Shown: one piece after another, positions 51,914 through 59,979 of the stretch
Numbering within the stretch: the first letter of the stretch is position 1
Layout: each line of letters opens with the position of its first letter
Origin: Hyphomicrobiales bacterium
GTDB lineage: Bacteria > Pseudomonadota > Alphaproteobacteria > Rhizobiales > Aestuariivirgaceae
Assembly (NCBI GenBank): GCA_016710435.1
Contig: JADJVV010000001.1
Span: forward strand, 2,440,501 to 2,504,500
Direction of reading: 5' to 3'
Length of the DNA stretch: 64,000 nt
Translations under genes and position numbers: made by a program
The notes under the pieces: generated by a model
What the model was told of the DNA's origin: nothing
What the model saw: the letters and a program-made list of their open reading frames with translations, nothing else
The model's database searches: none

Positions 51914-52869
51914 CTCCGGCGGCGGGCTTCGCGGGCGGCGCGGCGGGCGGCGATGTCGTCGGCGGATTGCGCCACCTCACCGGGTGCTGCGGCAGCGGCA
52001 GGGCGGGGTGGGGCAAGATCACGGAACTTGTTGTTCCAGAACTTGCAGTGTGCATCGGTGCCGTTCAGCACATTGGCGCCGAAGATCGCATGCATGTCTT
52101 CGTCATGCATCGGGTTCATGATGGCGCTGGTCATGCCGTGGCTTGCCGCCATGGCGAGGAAGTAGCCCGTCAGCGCGCGGCGGTGCGGCATGCCGAAGGA
52201 AATGTTGGAGGCGCCGCACGTGGTGTTCACCTTCAGCTCTTCGCGCAGGCGCCGCACCAGGCGGAACACCTGCTGGCCCGCCGTGCCCATGGCACCGATC
52301 GGCATGACGAGCGGATCAACGACGATGTCTTCCGGCTTGATGCCGAAATCGGCGGCGCGCTGCACGATCTTCTTCGCCACTTCAAAGCGCACATCCGGAT
52401 CTTCGGAAATGCCCGTCTCGTCATTGGAGATGGCGACGACCGGCACATTGTACTTGGCGACCAGTGGCAGGATGGCTTCGAGCTTTTCTTCTTCACCCGT
52501 GACGGAGTTGACCAGCGGACGTCCCTTCGCCGTTTCAAGGCCCATCTTCAGGGCGGAGGTGACGGACGAGTCGATGCAGAGCGGCAGGTCGGTGACGGAC
52601 ATCACGATTTCCAGCGTCTGCTTCATCAGCGGCGGCTCGGTCTCGTTGGGGTTCACGGCGGTGACGCCCGCATTGATGTCGAGGATGTGTGCACCCGCCG
52701 CCATCTGGGCCAGCGCATCGGCCATCACCGTGTCGAAGTTGCCGGCCTGCATCTCGGCAGCGAGCTTCTTGCGGCCCGTCGGATTGATGCGCTCACCGAT
52801 GATGGTGAAAGGCTTGTCGAAGCCGATGATGTGCGTGCGCGTGGCCGATGCGACGATGGTGTGGGTCAT
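51910..52869 (-). CDS. Methyltetrahydrofolate:corrinoid methyltransferase (MtgA/AcsE-like)
   Basis: Moves the methyl group from methyl-corrinoid protein to tetrahydrofolate, or the reverse. The 319-residue protein is a pterin-binding TIM barrel: GERINPTGRKKL, then HILDINAGVTAVN, SVTSALKMGL, VAISNDETGIS and GASNISFGMPHR, all characteristic of the MeTr/MetH pterin group. The last 40 residues are an Ala/Pro- and then Arg-rich tail beyond the barrel. The start overlaps the small gene before it (ATGA). The stop sits at the edge of a sulfotransferase remnant. It completes the predicted demethylation route. Confidence 0.92.
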   Translation of the reverse strand: MTHTIVASATRTHIIGFDKPFTIIGERINPTGRKKLAAEMQAGNFDTVMADALAQMAAGAHILDINAGVTAVNPNETEPPLMKQTLEIVMSVTDLPLCIDSSVTSALKMGLETAKGRPLVNSVTGEEEKLEAILPLVAKYNVPVVAISNDETGISEDPDVRFEVAKKIVQRAADFGIKPEDIVVDPLVMPIGAMGTAGQQVFRLVRRLREELKVNTTCGASNISFGMPHRRALTGYFLAMAASHGMTSAIMNPMHDEDMHAIFGANVLNGTDAHCKFWNNKFRDLAPPRPAAAAAPGEVAQSADDIAARRAAREARRRR

Positions 52870-53168
52870 GATGCGTTTCGGCCTCCATTGCCGATGAGTT
52901 GCTTGATACGGTCCTGGGTGTAGGTGGATTCGAGATCGGCCTTGGCATTGTCCGCCTCCGCCGCGAGGTCATCGGAAACGGCAATGGGCTCGCCGCGGCG
53001 CCAGTGGGCGAGATAGTCGTCCGTGGCGGTGGCGCCATCGCGCATCGCCGCCATGTCGATCGCTTCCATGAAGCGGTTGTCCAGCATGCGCTTCTCTTCC
53101 TTCCGGCCCAGCTTGACCGAAACGGCAGAGGGAATGTCGCGCCAATAGGTGATGATGAGGTTGGCCAT
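52866..53168 (-). CDS. Small 'virulence factor' family protein linked to corrinoid methyltransferase
   Basis: A 100-residue protein with MANLIITYWRDIPSAVSVKLG at the start and DDYLAHWRRGEPIAV later, matching the family named 'virulence factor' (PF13769-type), of unknown function. Its start codon is set 51 nt inside the longest frame because the family begins there. It is translationally coupled to the methyltetrahydrofolate:corrinoid methyltransferase. That suggests a role in C1 transfer and not in virulence. Confidence 0.75.
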   Translation of the reverse strand: MANLIITYWRDIPSAVSVKLGRKEEKRMLDNRFMEAIDMAAMRDGATATDDYLAHWRRGEPIAVSDDLAAEADNAKADLESTYTQDRIKQLIGNGGRNAS

Positions 53169-53226
53169 GGGCGTCCTTATGCCTTCCGTCAAAAACGACC
53201 GATAGTAGAAAAACGACATGAGTCAC

Positions 53227-53253
53227 AAAAAACGGCCCGGGTTGTCCCGGGCC
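53227..53253 (-). terminator. Intrinsic terminator of the upstream GlsB/YeaQ gene
   Basis: GGCCCGGG-TTGT-CCCGGGCC (53234-53253) with a U6 run on the minus strand (53227-53232). It lies about 40 bp after the stop of the gene at 53294-53548. Confidence 0.9.
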
Positions 53254-53293
53254 GGGAGATTATCTGTTGTCGCAGGCCGATCCGGGCCGGGAC

Positions 53294-53548
53294 TCAGGCC
53301 TTCGGTTTGAAGACCATGCCGTAGACGACCAGCACGATGATGGCGCCGATCAGCGAGCCGATGAAGCCGGCGCTCTGATTTTCACCGTAGAGGCCGAGTG
53401 CCTGGCCGCCGTAGGTGGCGACGAGGGCGCCGACGATGCCGAGGATGGCCGTCAGGATGAAGCCTTTGGGCTCATTGCTTCCGGGCATGATGAACTTGGC
53501 AATGGCGCCAACCACTGCGCCGATGATGATAGTCCAGATGATGCTCAT
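53294..53548 (-). CDS. GlsB/YeaQ/YmgE-family membrane protein (copy 1)
   Basis: An 84-residue inner-membrane protein with three hydrophobic segments. Its motifs are WTIIIGAVVGAIAKFIMPG, NEPKGFILTAILGIVGA and GAIIVLVVYGMV, standard for this transglycosylase-associated family of stress-linked small proteins. GGAGG lies 7 nt before the ATG. A second copy lies 0.6 kb away, with a YidB-family gene between them. Confidence 0.9.
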   Translation of the reverse strand: MSIIWTIIIGAVVGAIAKFIMPGSNEPKGFILTAILGIVGALVATYGGQALGLYGENQSAGFIGSLIGAIIVLVVYGMVFKPKA

Positions 53549-53643
53549 TGCGTCCTCCTCGATCCCCACCGCGGGGTCGGGGGGAAATCTATACGCCGCC
53601 GTGCGTCGCCGCAATGCCTTGCAATCGTCAAGAAGCTCTCCAA

Positions 53644-53649
53644 TATAAT
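53644..53649 (+). promoter_or_regulatory. Candidate -10 element of the YidB-family gene
   Basis: A perfect TATAAT 25 bp before the ATG. The best -35 candidate, TTGCAA at 53619-53624, is 19 bp away, which is long, so the pairing is uncertain. Confidence 0.4.
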
Positions 53650-53674
53650 TGCCACCATTTCAAAGGAGATCATG

Positions 53675-54052
53675 ATGGCCCAGTCCAACACCATGCTGAA
53701 AGCGCTTCTCGGCCTTGCCGTCGTTGCAGGCTGGCAGAACCGCGACAAGATCGGCGATTTCGTCAAGAACCTGGGCGGCCAGGGCAGCGGCGACCACCCG
53801 GCGGGCGGCCTCGGCGGCCTCATCGACAACTTCAAGAAGGCGGGCCTCGGCCAAAAGGCCGACAGCTGGGTCTCCTCGGGCCAGAATGAACCGGTGTCTG
53901 AACCGGAGATCGAAAAGGGCGTCGGCGGCGATACGATCGACGACCTCGCCAAGCAGACAGGCCTCACGCGCGATGAACTGCTGAAGCGGCTCGCCGAAGT
54001 GCTTCCCGGCATGATCGACAAGATGACGCCCGCCGGCAAGATGCCGAGCTGA
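53675..54052 (+). CDS. YidB/DUF937-family protein
   Basis: A 125-residue protein of the YidB (DUF937) type. Its features are a short hydrophobic start (MLKALLGLAVVAGW), a Gly-rich centre (GGLGGLIDNFKKAGLGQKADSWV) and the C-terminal DLAKQTGLTRDELLKRLAEVLPGMIDKMTP. The central GLG..V.SW.. block is the family signature. AAGGAG lies 6 nt before the second of two adjacent ATGs, which is used here. Function unknown. It is followed by a strong terminator. Confidence 0.85.
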   Translation: MAQSNTMLKALLGLAVVAGWQNRDKIGDFVKNLGGQGSGDHPAGGLGGLIDNFKKAGLGQKADSWVSSGQNEPVSEPEIEKGVGGDTIDDLAKQTGLTRDELLKRLAEVLPGMIDKMTPAGKMPS

Positions 54053-54075
54053 TACCGCCTCTCACGAAGACAAAG

Positions 54076-54102
54076 ATGCCCCGGCTTGCCGGGGCATTTT
54101 TT
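54076..54102 (+). terminator. Intrinsic terminator of the YidB-family gene
   Basis: ATGCCCCGGC-TT-GCCGGGGCAT with a following U6 run. It ends against the stop codon of the convergent GlsB/YeaQ copy 2, and has only a weak U-run on the minus strand. Confidence 0.9.
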
Positions 54103-54364
54103 ATGAAGCTTGCTGCCGCTGCGCCAGCCAGCCCCAGAAGAACAGGATGGCGATGGCACCGATGATGGAGACAACGAAGTTGCCCTGTTCACCGGGCCTG
54201 AGATAGCCCACGAACTGCCCCAAGAATGTGCCGACAAACGCACCCGCGATCCCGAGCAGCGCCGTCAGCACGAAACCCTTCGGCTCATTCTTTCCCGGCA
54301 TCAGGAACTTGGCGATGAGACCCGCCACGAAGCCGATGCCGATGGTCCACAACACATCCGTCAT
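54101..54364 (-). CDS. GlsB/YeaQ/YmgE-family membrane protein (copy 2)
   Basis: An 87-residue protein of the same family as the one at 53.3 kb, with WTIGIGFVAGLIAKFLMPG, NEPKGFVLTALLGIAGAF and AIAILFFWGWL. The two copies share the GxIAKFxMPGxNEPKGF core but differ in the rest, so this is an old duplication. It starts 8 bp after the stop of the secreted-protein gene upstream and is probably co-transcribed with it. Confidence 0.9.
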   Translation of the reverse strand: MTDVLWTIGIGFVAGLIAKFLMPGKNEPKGFVLTALLGIAGAFVGTFLGQFVGYLRPGEQGNFVVSIIGAIAILFFWGWLAQRQQAS

Positions 54365-54371
54365 GCCGCGG

Positions 54372-55388
54372 TCACGCCCCGAAGAAGGTGCGCGCCATCA
54401 CGGCGACGATGGTGGAGAAGGAGCGCACGGCGTCCAGCGGCACGTTCTGCCCGGAGAATGTGCCCGTGGCGTCAATCTCGCTCGCCACCTTGTCCGTTGC
54501 GCCATCGACGTCCACGTCAACGAAGGCGCTTTCCTTCATGATGATCTGGCCTGAGATGCCGTCGGCGGTGGCGAAGAGATCCGCGTCGCCCTCGGGCGCG
54601 GCGAACAGTGCATCGTCGCTGCTGGCATCCACGCTGGGCAGGGTCAGCGTCAGGTCATACTGATGCTGATTGCCCACGTTGGGTGTCGCGGTGAAAGGCA
54701 TGTTGCCTTTCAGCGCATATTCCTTGCCGCCGCATTTCGCCTTGACGTCGATGAACCATGACTCGGTCTGGTAGGCGTAGATCATGTCGCCGTTCCACAC
54801 GCAGCCCTTGTCGGAGGGAAGCCCCGCAGAGGGGACGGTGAAATTGTTGAGCTGCACCGTATCGACGCGCTCGTCGATGAGGCCGGACTCGGTCGTCTTC
54901 ATGCGCTTGAGGATGGTGTCGCGAAGAAGGCTCGCACCCGTGCTCGCCACTTCGGGCTTCAGCATCATGGAGCCGGCGAAGCGGCCGTTGGAGGCGGCGA
55001 CCTTGCCGACGGCGAGATAGTTGGTGGCGAGGTTGGCGCCATCCGTGAAGCCATCCGACTTCACCACCCAGCCGCCGGAATATTGCGTGCGCTGCAGCTT
55101 CTGGCCATTGGCCGGATTGAGGAGCGCTCCGTTGCCGGTGACGGCACAGGATTCCGCCTGTCCCGAAATGATGCCCGCCTGCGCCGCCTGGCAGGTGATC
55201 TTCAGGCTCGTCTCCACCTGACGGTCCGCAAGGCCGACGGTGAAGCTGTCCTTGTTGGCCGGATCGCGCAGCGAAGGCATCGACGCCTTCATGCTGAAGG
55301 AGACAGTATCAGCCGCCTGCACGACGCCTGCCGTGGCAAAGAGGGCTGCGGACGCAACTGCGGCGCGAACCAGACGATGAATATTCAT
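54372..55388 (-). CDS. Secreted protein of unknown function
   Basis: A 338-residue exported protein with a signal peptide (MNIHRLVRAAVASAALFATA). Cys occur in CQAAQAG, ESCAVTG, KGCVWNG and KAKCGGKEY, which would allow two disulfides. The C-terminal third is acidic (DASSDDALFAAPEGDADL). The start is set by GGGAGGAAAAGC before the ATG; the longer frame upstream is Arg-rich noise. No family recognised. It is operonic with GlsB/YeaQ copy 2. The 290 bp before it contain no supportable gene. Confidence 0.65.
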   Translation of the reverse strand: MNIHRLVRAAVASAALFATAGVVQAADTVSFSMKASMPSLRDPANKDSFTVGLADRQVETSLKITCQAAQAGIISGQAESCAVTGNGALLNPANGQKLQRTQYSGGWVVKSDGFTDGANLATNYLAVGKVAASNGRFAGSMMLKPEVASTGASLLRDTILKRMKTTESGLIDERVDTVQLNNFTVPSAGLPSDKGCVWNGDMIYAYQTESWFIDVKAKCGGKEYALKGNMPFTATPNVGNQHQYDLTLTLPSVDASSDDALFAAPEGDADLFATADGISGQIIMKESAFVDVDVDGATDKVASEIDATGTFSGQNVPLDAVRSFSTIVAVMARTFFGA

Positions 55389-55681
55389 GCTTTTCCTCCC
55401 GTATGAGTGTTCCAAGGTGCGTCGAACCTGTCTTCTCGCCCATGAATGGAGGCTGAACGGCTGCGGGCGATTGTCGCGGCAGGAGACCACATGCCCTGTT
55501 TCTTGCGAGTCAGGCGTGTGTCCCACCGCCGGGCGCGCGCCCCACCTGTCTGGACGCCTCGTCCGGCACAACAAAAGCGTGTAAAGCCAGAAAGCGAAAG
55601 AGTCCTGGTTTCATGTGCGCCACACATCGCAATTGTGCCGTGGGGTCAACGAAGTAGCTTGGTTCAACAGGGGGAACCAAG

Positions 55682-55960
55682 ATGAACCAGATGACGAATT
55701 TGAACGACAGCACAGCTGGCGGCAATCTATCCTATGATCATACGCAGACGCTGTTGCGCGAGGCCTTCCAGCCCGAAGCCGATCCCGCCCGCTTTGAAGA
55801 CCTTCAACTTGATCGAGAGGCCGCTGCGGCGTTCATTGCCGATCAGGCAACGCTATTGAGCGCCATTGCCCATGCGGCCGGCTTGTCGACGGTGAAGATC
55901 ATCACCGACCTCCTCTATGTGAATGCCTTCGGAGACGTGGCATCAGGCGACTGCTCCTGA
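55682..55960 (+). CDS. Small protein of unknown function
   Basis: A 92-residue acidic helical protein (MNQMTNLNDSTAGGN...) without signal peptide. A GGGGGAA lies about 6 nt before the ATG. It converges on the XRE-regulator gene with only 6 bp between the stops. Nothing in the sequence points to a family. Confidence 0.5.
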   Translation: MNQMTNLNDSTAGGNLSYDHTQTLLREAFQPEADPARFEDLQLDREAAAAFIADQATLLSAIAHAAGLSTVKIITDLLYVNAFGDVASGDCS

Positions 55961-55966
55961 CCTGCC

Positions 55967-56848
55967 TCACTTCAGTTCGAGCATCGCCGAATTGATGATG
56001 TGATCAATGTCGGGCAGTTGAAGCGTGGGCCCGCGGAGTGAGTCCGGCCGCATCACCTGTTGCACGAACTGCGGCACAGCTTCGTCCCTGACTTGCAGCA
56101 CGCCGCAGGAGTGCAGGTTCTCACGCCGGGATGTACCCTCCGGGAGGCGTTCCAGCACGCAACGGCAGGCCAACGGCCTTCCAGCTGCATGAGTCATGGA
56201 GAGGCCGACGAAAAACCGTTTGGAAAGAACATCTGAACTGAAATTGATCACCGATACCTGAAAGGGTGCGCTGCGGTTTCGCCCCATCAGCGAAATCTCG
56301 CCCTTGGATGCAAGGGCGACACCGAGATGGCGGCCGCGGACCGAAACTTCCGACTTGCCGATCTGCTTCAGCCGCGTGAGGCGCGTGAACATCAGCGTGT
56401 GCTTGTGCCACCACACCTCCATGTAGGCCCGCACCAGATAGCCGGCGAAGTCCGACAGCGGGAAGTAGATGTGATAGCGGCCCGCAGTAAAGGCCGTGTT
56501 CTCCAGCCGCGTGACCGATTTGATGTCCGGCATGTAGACGTTGAAGATGCGTTCGAGGTCTCGGCCCAGATGGCCAAGCCGGGCATTCACCGTTGTGCCA
56601 TCGCCGTCCGGCTGCGCTGATCCCGGTGCGAAAGAGGCTGCCAGAAGGGCATCTTCCGACACACCGAGGCGCTGGCAGATCCGGCGCAGCACCGTGGCGC
56701 TCGGAATGGCGCGGCCCGCGAGGTATTTGTTGAACTGCTGCCGGTTGATGCCCGTATCGCGGCAAATGTCGGCAATCGATGATTCCGCAGCACAAAGCGT
56801 ACGGAGATTGGACGCAAATACAGCGTGCCCCTCGGACTTCCCGGTCAT
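55967..56848 (-). CDS. XRE-type regulator with a large unknown C-terminal domain
   Basis: A 293-residue protein. Residues about 10-70 are a Cro/CI-type helix-turn-helix (ADICRDTGINRQQFNKYLAG, then PSATVLRRICQRLGV). The remaining 220 residues form a domain I do not recognise, with AGRYHIYFPLSDFAGYLVRA and WWHKHTLMFTRLTRLKQIG. Two inverted repeats lie upstream of its start and are candidate autoregulatory sites. Confidence 0.75.
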   Translation of the reverse strand: MTGKSEGHAVFASNLRTLCAAESSIADICRDTGINRQQFNKYLAGRAIPSATVLRRICQRLGVSEDALLAASFAPGSAQPDGDGTTVNARLGHLGRDLERIFNVYMPDIKSVTRLENTAFTAGRYHIYFPLSDFAGYLVRAYMEVWWHKHTLMFTRLTRLKQIGKSEVSVRGRHLGVALASKGEISLMGRNRSAPFQVSVINFSSDVLSKRFFVGLSMTHAAGRPLACRCVLERLPEGTSRRENLHSCGVLQVRDEAVPQFVQQVMRPDSLRGPTLQLPDIDHIINSAMLELK

Positions 56849-56914
56849 TCTTCCCCCTCACCGGCCAGATGACCGGCTGGAAACCACCGGACGAGAGGCC
56901 AGCGGCTTCATAAT

Positions 56915-56981
56915 ACAAACTGTCTCACGTTTGTTTTTGCTTCGCCACAACCTCTCGTTCACAAGGCTGATTTTTGTGAAC
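56915..56981. promoter_or_regulatory. Two inverted repeats upstream of the XRE regulator
   Basis: ACAAAC-TGTCTCAC-GTTTGT (56915-56934, 6-8-6) and GTTCACAA-GGCTGATTT-TTGTGAAC (56957-56981, 8-9-8). Both are in the 314-bp region between the XRE gene and purA, on an AT-rich background unlike the surroundings. The rest of that region holds no supportable gene. Confidence 0.55.
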
Positions 56982-57102
56982 TTAAGTGCCAAAAATGCTG
57001 GGCAATATTTCCCTGTCCCGGAGGTTCTCCGGAAACGGTTTCCCTGTGTTCCAGGGTGTCCGGCCCTGTTGCACGCGGCGGCAAATCCTGTATGAGCCAT
57101 CA

Positions 57103-57140
57103 ACGGCCCCCCGGACCAGATGAGTCTGCGGGGCCGTTTT
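57103..57140 (+). terminator. Stem-loop with U-tract in front of purA
   Basis: ACGGCCCC (57103-57110) pairs with GGGGCCGT (57130-57137), followed by TTTT. The 19-nt loop holds a further GGAC/GTCT pairing. It lies 23 bp before the purA start, so it could be an attenuator of a purA leader or a terminator for upstream transcription. Confidence 0.55.
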
Positions 57141-57162
57141 CGCGTCTTGAAGGAAGAATGTG

Positions 57163-58455
57163 ATGGCAAACGTTGCCGTGGTCGGGGCCCAGTGGGGCGA
57201 TGAAGGCAAGGGCAAGATCGTCGATTGGCTCTCCGAGAGGGCCGACGTGGTGGCCCGCTTCCAGGGTGGCCACAATGCTGGCCATACGCTGGTCATCAAC
57301 GGTGTCACCTACAAGCTGTCGCTGCTGCCTTCGGGCATTCTCCGCCCCGGCAAACTCTCCGTGATCGGCAACGGCGTGGTGATCGACCCCTGGGCACTGG
57401 TGGCGGAAATCGCCAAGCTGCAGGGGCAGGGCGTTGCCATCAGCCGCGAGAACCTGCGCATTGCCAGCAACGCCACCCTCATCCTGCCGCTGCACCGGGA
57501 ACTGGACCAGCTTCGCGAAGCCGCTGCGGGCGCCGGCAAGATCGGCACCACGGGCCGCGGCATCGGCCCCGCCTATGAAGACAAGGTGGGGCGCCGCGCC
57601 ATCCGCGTGAATGACCTGGCCGACCTCTCGACCGTCGGCATGAAGATCGAACGCCTGCTGGCGCATCACAACGCATTGCGGCGCGGCATGGGCCAGCCCG
57701 AATTGCAGGCCGCCGATGTGTTGAAAGATCTCCAGGAAATAGCCCCGAAGATCCTGCCCTTCGCCGATGCCGTGTGGGCCTTGCTGGACGAACACAAGCG
57801 CGCCGGGAAGCGCATCCTCTTCGAAGGTGCGCAAGGCATCCTCCTCGACATCGATCACGGTACCTATCCCTTCGTCACCTCGTCCAACACCGTCGCGGCC
57901 CAGGCAGCGAGTGGCACGGGCATGGGCCCGTCGTCGGTGAGCTATACGCTCGGCATCGCCAAGGCCTACACCACGCGCGTCGGCTCCGGTCCGTTCCCCA
58001 CCGAGCAGGACAACGAGATCGGCGAACTGATCGGCCAGCGTGGCCACGAGTTCGGCACCGTGACCGGGCGCAAGCGCCGCTGCGGCTGGTTTGACGCCGT
58101 GCTGGTGCGCCAGGCCATCAAGACCTCCGGCATCCAGGGGATTGCGCTGACCAAGCTCGACATCCTCGATGGCCTCAAGGAGATCAAGGTTGGCGTGGGC
58201 TACATGCTGGATGGCAAGCGGATCGACATGTTCCCCGCCGCCGAGGAAGCGCAGAAGCGCGTGGAGCCCGTCTACGAAAGTTTCGAAGGCTGGAGCGGAA
58301 CGTCCGCCGGTGCGCGCTCGTGGAGCGAACTCCCGGCGCAGGCCGTGAAGTATGTGCGCTATCTCGAAGAACTGATCGAATGCCCGGTGGCGCTGCTGTC
58401 CACCTCACCCGAACGCGACGATACCATCCTGATGCGCGACCCCTTCCAGGATTGA
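57163..58455 (+). CDS. purA: Adenylosuccinate synthetase
   Basis: GTP-dependent joining of IMP and aspartate in AMP synthesis. The 430-residue protein has the [11 protein letters not shown] loop with the catalytic Asp, NAGHT with the catalytic His, [14 protein letters not shown] and the [16 protein letters not shown] block. GGAAG lies 9 nt before the ATG; a GTG is directly upstream. It is a single gene behind a stem-loop and converges on the EAL gene. Confidence 0.96.
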   Translation: MANVAVVGAQWGDEGKGKIVDWLSERADVVARFQGGHNAGHTLVINGVTYKLSLLPSGILRPGKLSVIGNGVVIDPWALVAEIAKLQGQGVAISRENLRIASNATLILPLHRELDQLREAAAGAGKIGTTGRGIGPAYEDKVGRRAIRVNDLADLSTVGMKIERLLAHHNALRRGMGQPELQAADVLKDLQEIAPKILPFADAVWALLDEHKRAGKRILFEGAQGILLDIDHGTYPFVTSSNTVAAQAASGTGMGPSSVSYTLGIAKAYTTRVGSGPFPTEQDNEIGELIGQRGHEFGTVTGRKRRCGWFDAVLVRQAIKTSGIQGIALTKLDILDGLKEIKVGVGYMLDGKRIDMFPAAEEAQKRVEPVYESFEGWSGTSAGARSWSELPAQAVKYVRYLEELIECPVALLSTSPERDDTILMRDPFQD

Positions 58456-58465
58456 GGGAAGCGCG

Positions 58466-59890
58466 TCAGAACTCGAACCGCATCGGGGCGGGCGGTATGT
58501 CTTCTTCGGGAGACTTCATGTTTTTGAGCGAGGCGGCGAAGCGCGTCATGATCACGGCGGCGACTTCGGATTCGGGAACAGGTTTGCCGCAGAGATAGCC
58601 CTGGATGAAATCGCAGCGCTGGCTGCGCAGCAGTTCCGCCTGTTCCACCGTCTCGATTCCTTCCGCCGTGACCTTGAGGCCGAGATTGCGGGAGAGGTCG
58701 AGGATGGTGCGCAAAAGACCTCTCACCTGTGGCCGCGTTTCCATGGCCTGGATGAAGGAACGGTCGATCTTCAGCTTCGAGAACGGGAACTTCCACAGGT
58801 AGCTGAGGCTGGAATAGCCGGTGCCGAAATCATCCATCACGATGTGGCAGCCCATTTCACGGAGCGCCGAAAGTTGCGACATCACGATCTCAGTGTCGCT
58901 CAGCATGGTGGACTCGGTGATCTCCACCTCCATGCGGTAGGCAGGGAAGGATGACAGTTCGAGCGCGTTGTGCACGTCGCTGAGGAGATGCCCGCTGAGA
59001 AACTGTTCGGGCGAGAAATTGATCGAGACAAGAAGATGCGGTGGCCAGTGGGAGGCAACGCGGCAGGCCTCCACCAGCACCCAGGCGCCGATTTTCTGGA
59101 TCATGCCCGTCTCTTCGGCCACGGGGATGAACTCCGCCGGCGAGACGAAACCAAGCGTCGGGTGGTTCAGCCGGATCAGCGCTTCCATGCCCGCCAGTTC
59201 GCCGCCGGAGGTCTGGAAATAAGGTTGGAAGGCAAGCGAGAAGTATCCGTTTTCCAGCGCCTCGTTCAGCGCCATCTGCACATCCTGCCTGCGCTTCACC
59301 GCCTGTTCCAGCGCCGGATTGAAGAAGGCGTAACCGGGACCGCCGCTCTCCGTGGCCGCCTTGTAGGCAACGCCCGCCCGGTGAAGCAGCATGATGGAAT
59401 CCGCGTCCAGCTTTCCCGCCAGCGCCACGCCTGCTGCGGCCTCGATCGTCAGCGTGCGCTCCACCCAGTCGATGGGCTCATCCAGCAGTTCGATGAGACG
59501 CTTCGCCGTGACCAGAGCCTCCAGCGCCTCGGTGATGCGCGGCAGGAAGATGGCGAAGCTCCAGTAGTCGAGGCGGCAGATCAGACAGTCGCTTGGAATG
59601 GCGTTGGAAAGCCGCGCGGCCAGCGCCGAGATCACATAATCGCCCACATGCCGTCCCAAGGCACCGGTGATGCGCGGAATGCCCCTGACCCCGATTTCGA
59701 TCACGGCACACTGCTGGGGGAGCGGCGCAGACTTCGCCTCTGCAAGAAAGTGTTCGACGCGCTTGAGGAAGGCGGAGCGGATGAGAAGGCCGGTCAATTG
59801 GTCATGGCTGACCAGATGCTGTACGTCTTGTTCCAGCACACTGATCTTGCGGCGCAATTCCGCCAAGTCCTTCTCGGATACTTCCGCCAT
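58466..59890 (-). CDS. Cyclic-di-GMP phosphodiesterase with degenerate GGDEF domain
   Basis: A 474-residue cytoplasmic protein. A coiled-coil start (LAELRRKISVLEQDVQHLVS) leads to a GGDEF-fold domain (about 30-195) whose signature is lost: RLDYWSF stands where RxGGDEF should be. The EAL domain (about 215-455) keeps GMEALIRLNHP, MEVEITES, DDFGTGYSSL, KIDRSFI and VTAEGIET, so hydrolysis of c-di-GMP is likely. The start used begins the domain sequence; the frame is open 192 nt upstream. Degenerate GGDEF domains often bind GTP or act as partners. Confidence 0.88.
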   Translation of the reverse strand: MAEVSEKDLAELRRKISVLEQDVQHLVSHDQLTGLLIRSAFLKRVEHFLAEAKSAPLPQQCAVIEIGVRGIPRITGALGRHVGDYVISALAARLSNAIPSDCLICRLDYWSFAIFLPRITEALEALVTAKRLIELLDEPIDWVERTLTIEAAAGVALAGKLDADSIMLLHRAGVAYKAATESGGPGYAFFNPALEQAVKRRQDVQMALNEALENGYFSLAFQPYFQTSGGELAGMEALIRLNHPTLGFVSPAEFIPVAEETGMIQKIGAWVLVEACRVASHWPPHLLVSINFSPEQFLSGHLLSDVHNALELSSFPAYRMEVEITESTMLSDTEIVMSQLSALREMGCHIVMDDFGTGYSSLSYLWKFPFSKLKIDRSFIQAMETRPQVRGLLRTILDLSRNLGLKVTAEGIETVEQAELLRSQRCDFIQGYLCGKPVPESEVAAVIMTRFAASLKNMKSPEEDIPPAPMRFEF

Positions 59891-59979
59891 TCCTGTTGCC
59901 CTGCCCCTTGGGCGACTGATTCGACTCTTATGATTATCCGATTTAAGTGAGTAAATCCTTGTCATTTTTGATTGTTCGC

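Noticed and set aside
52866..53168. Pathogenicity function from the name 'virulence factor'
   Set aside because: The name is a family label only. Coupling to a C1 methyltransferase gene and the lack of secretion signals speak against it.
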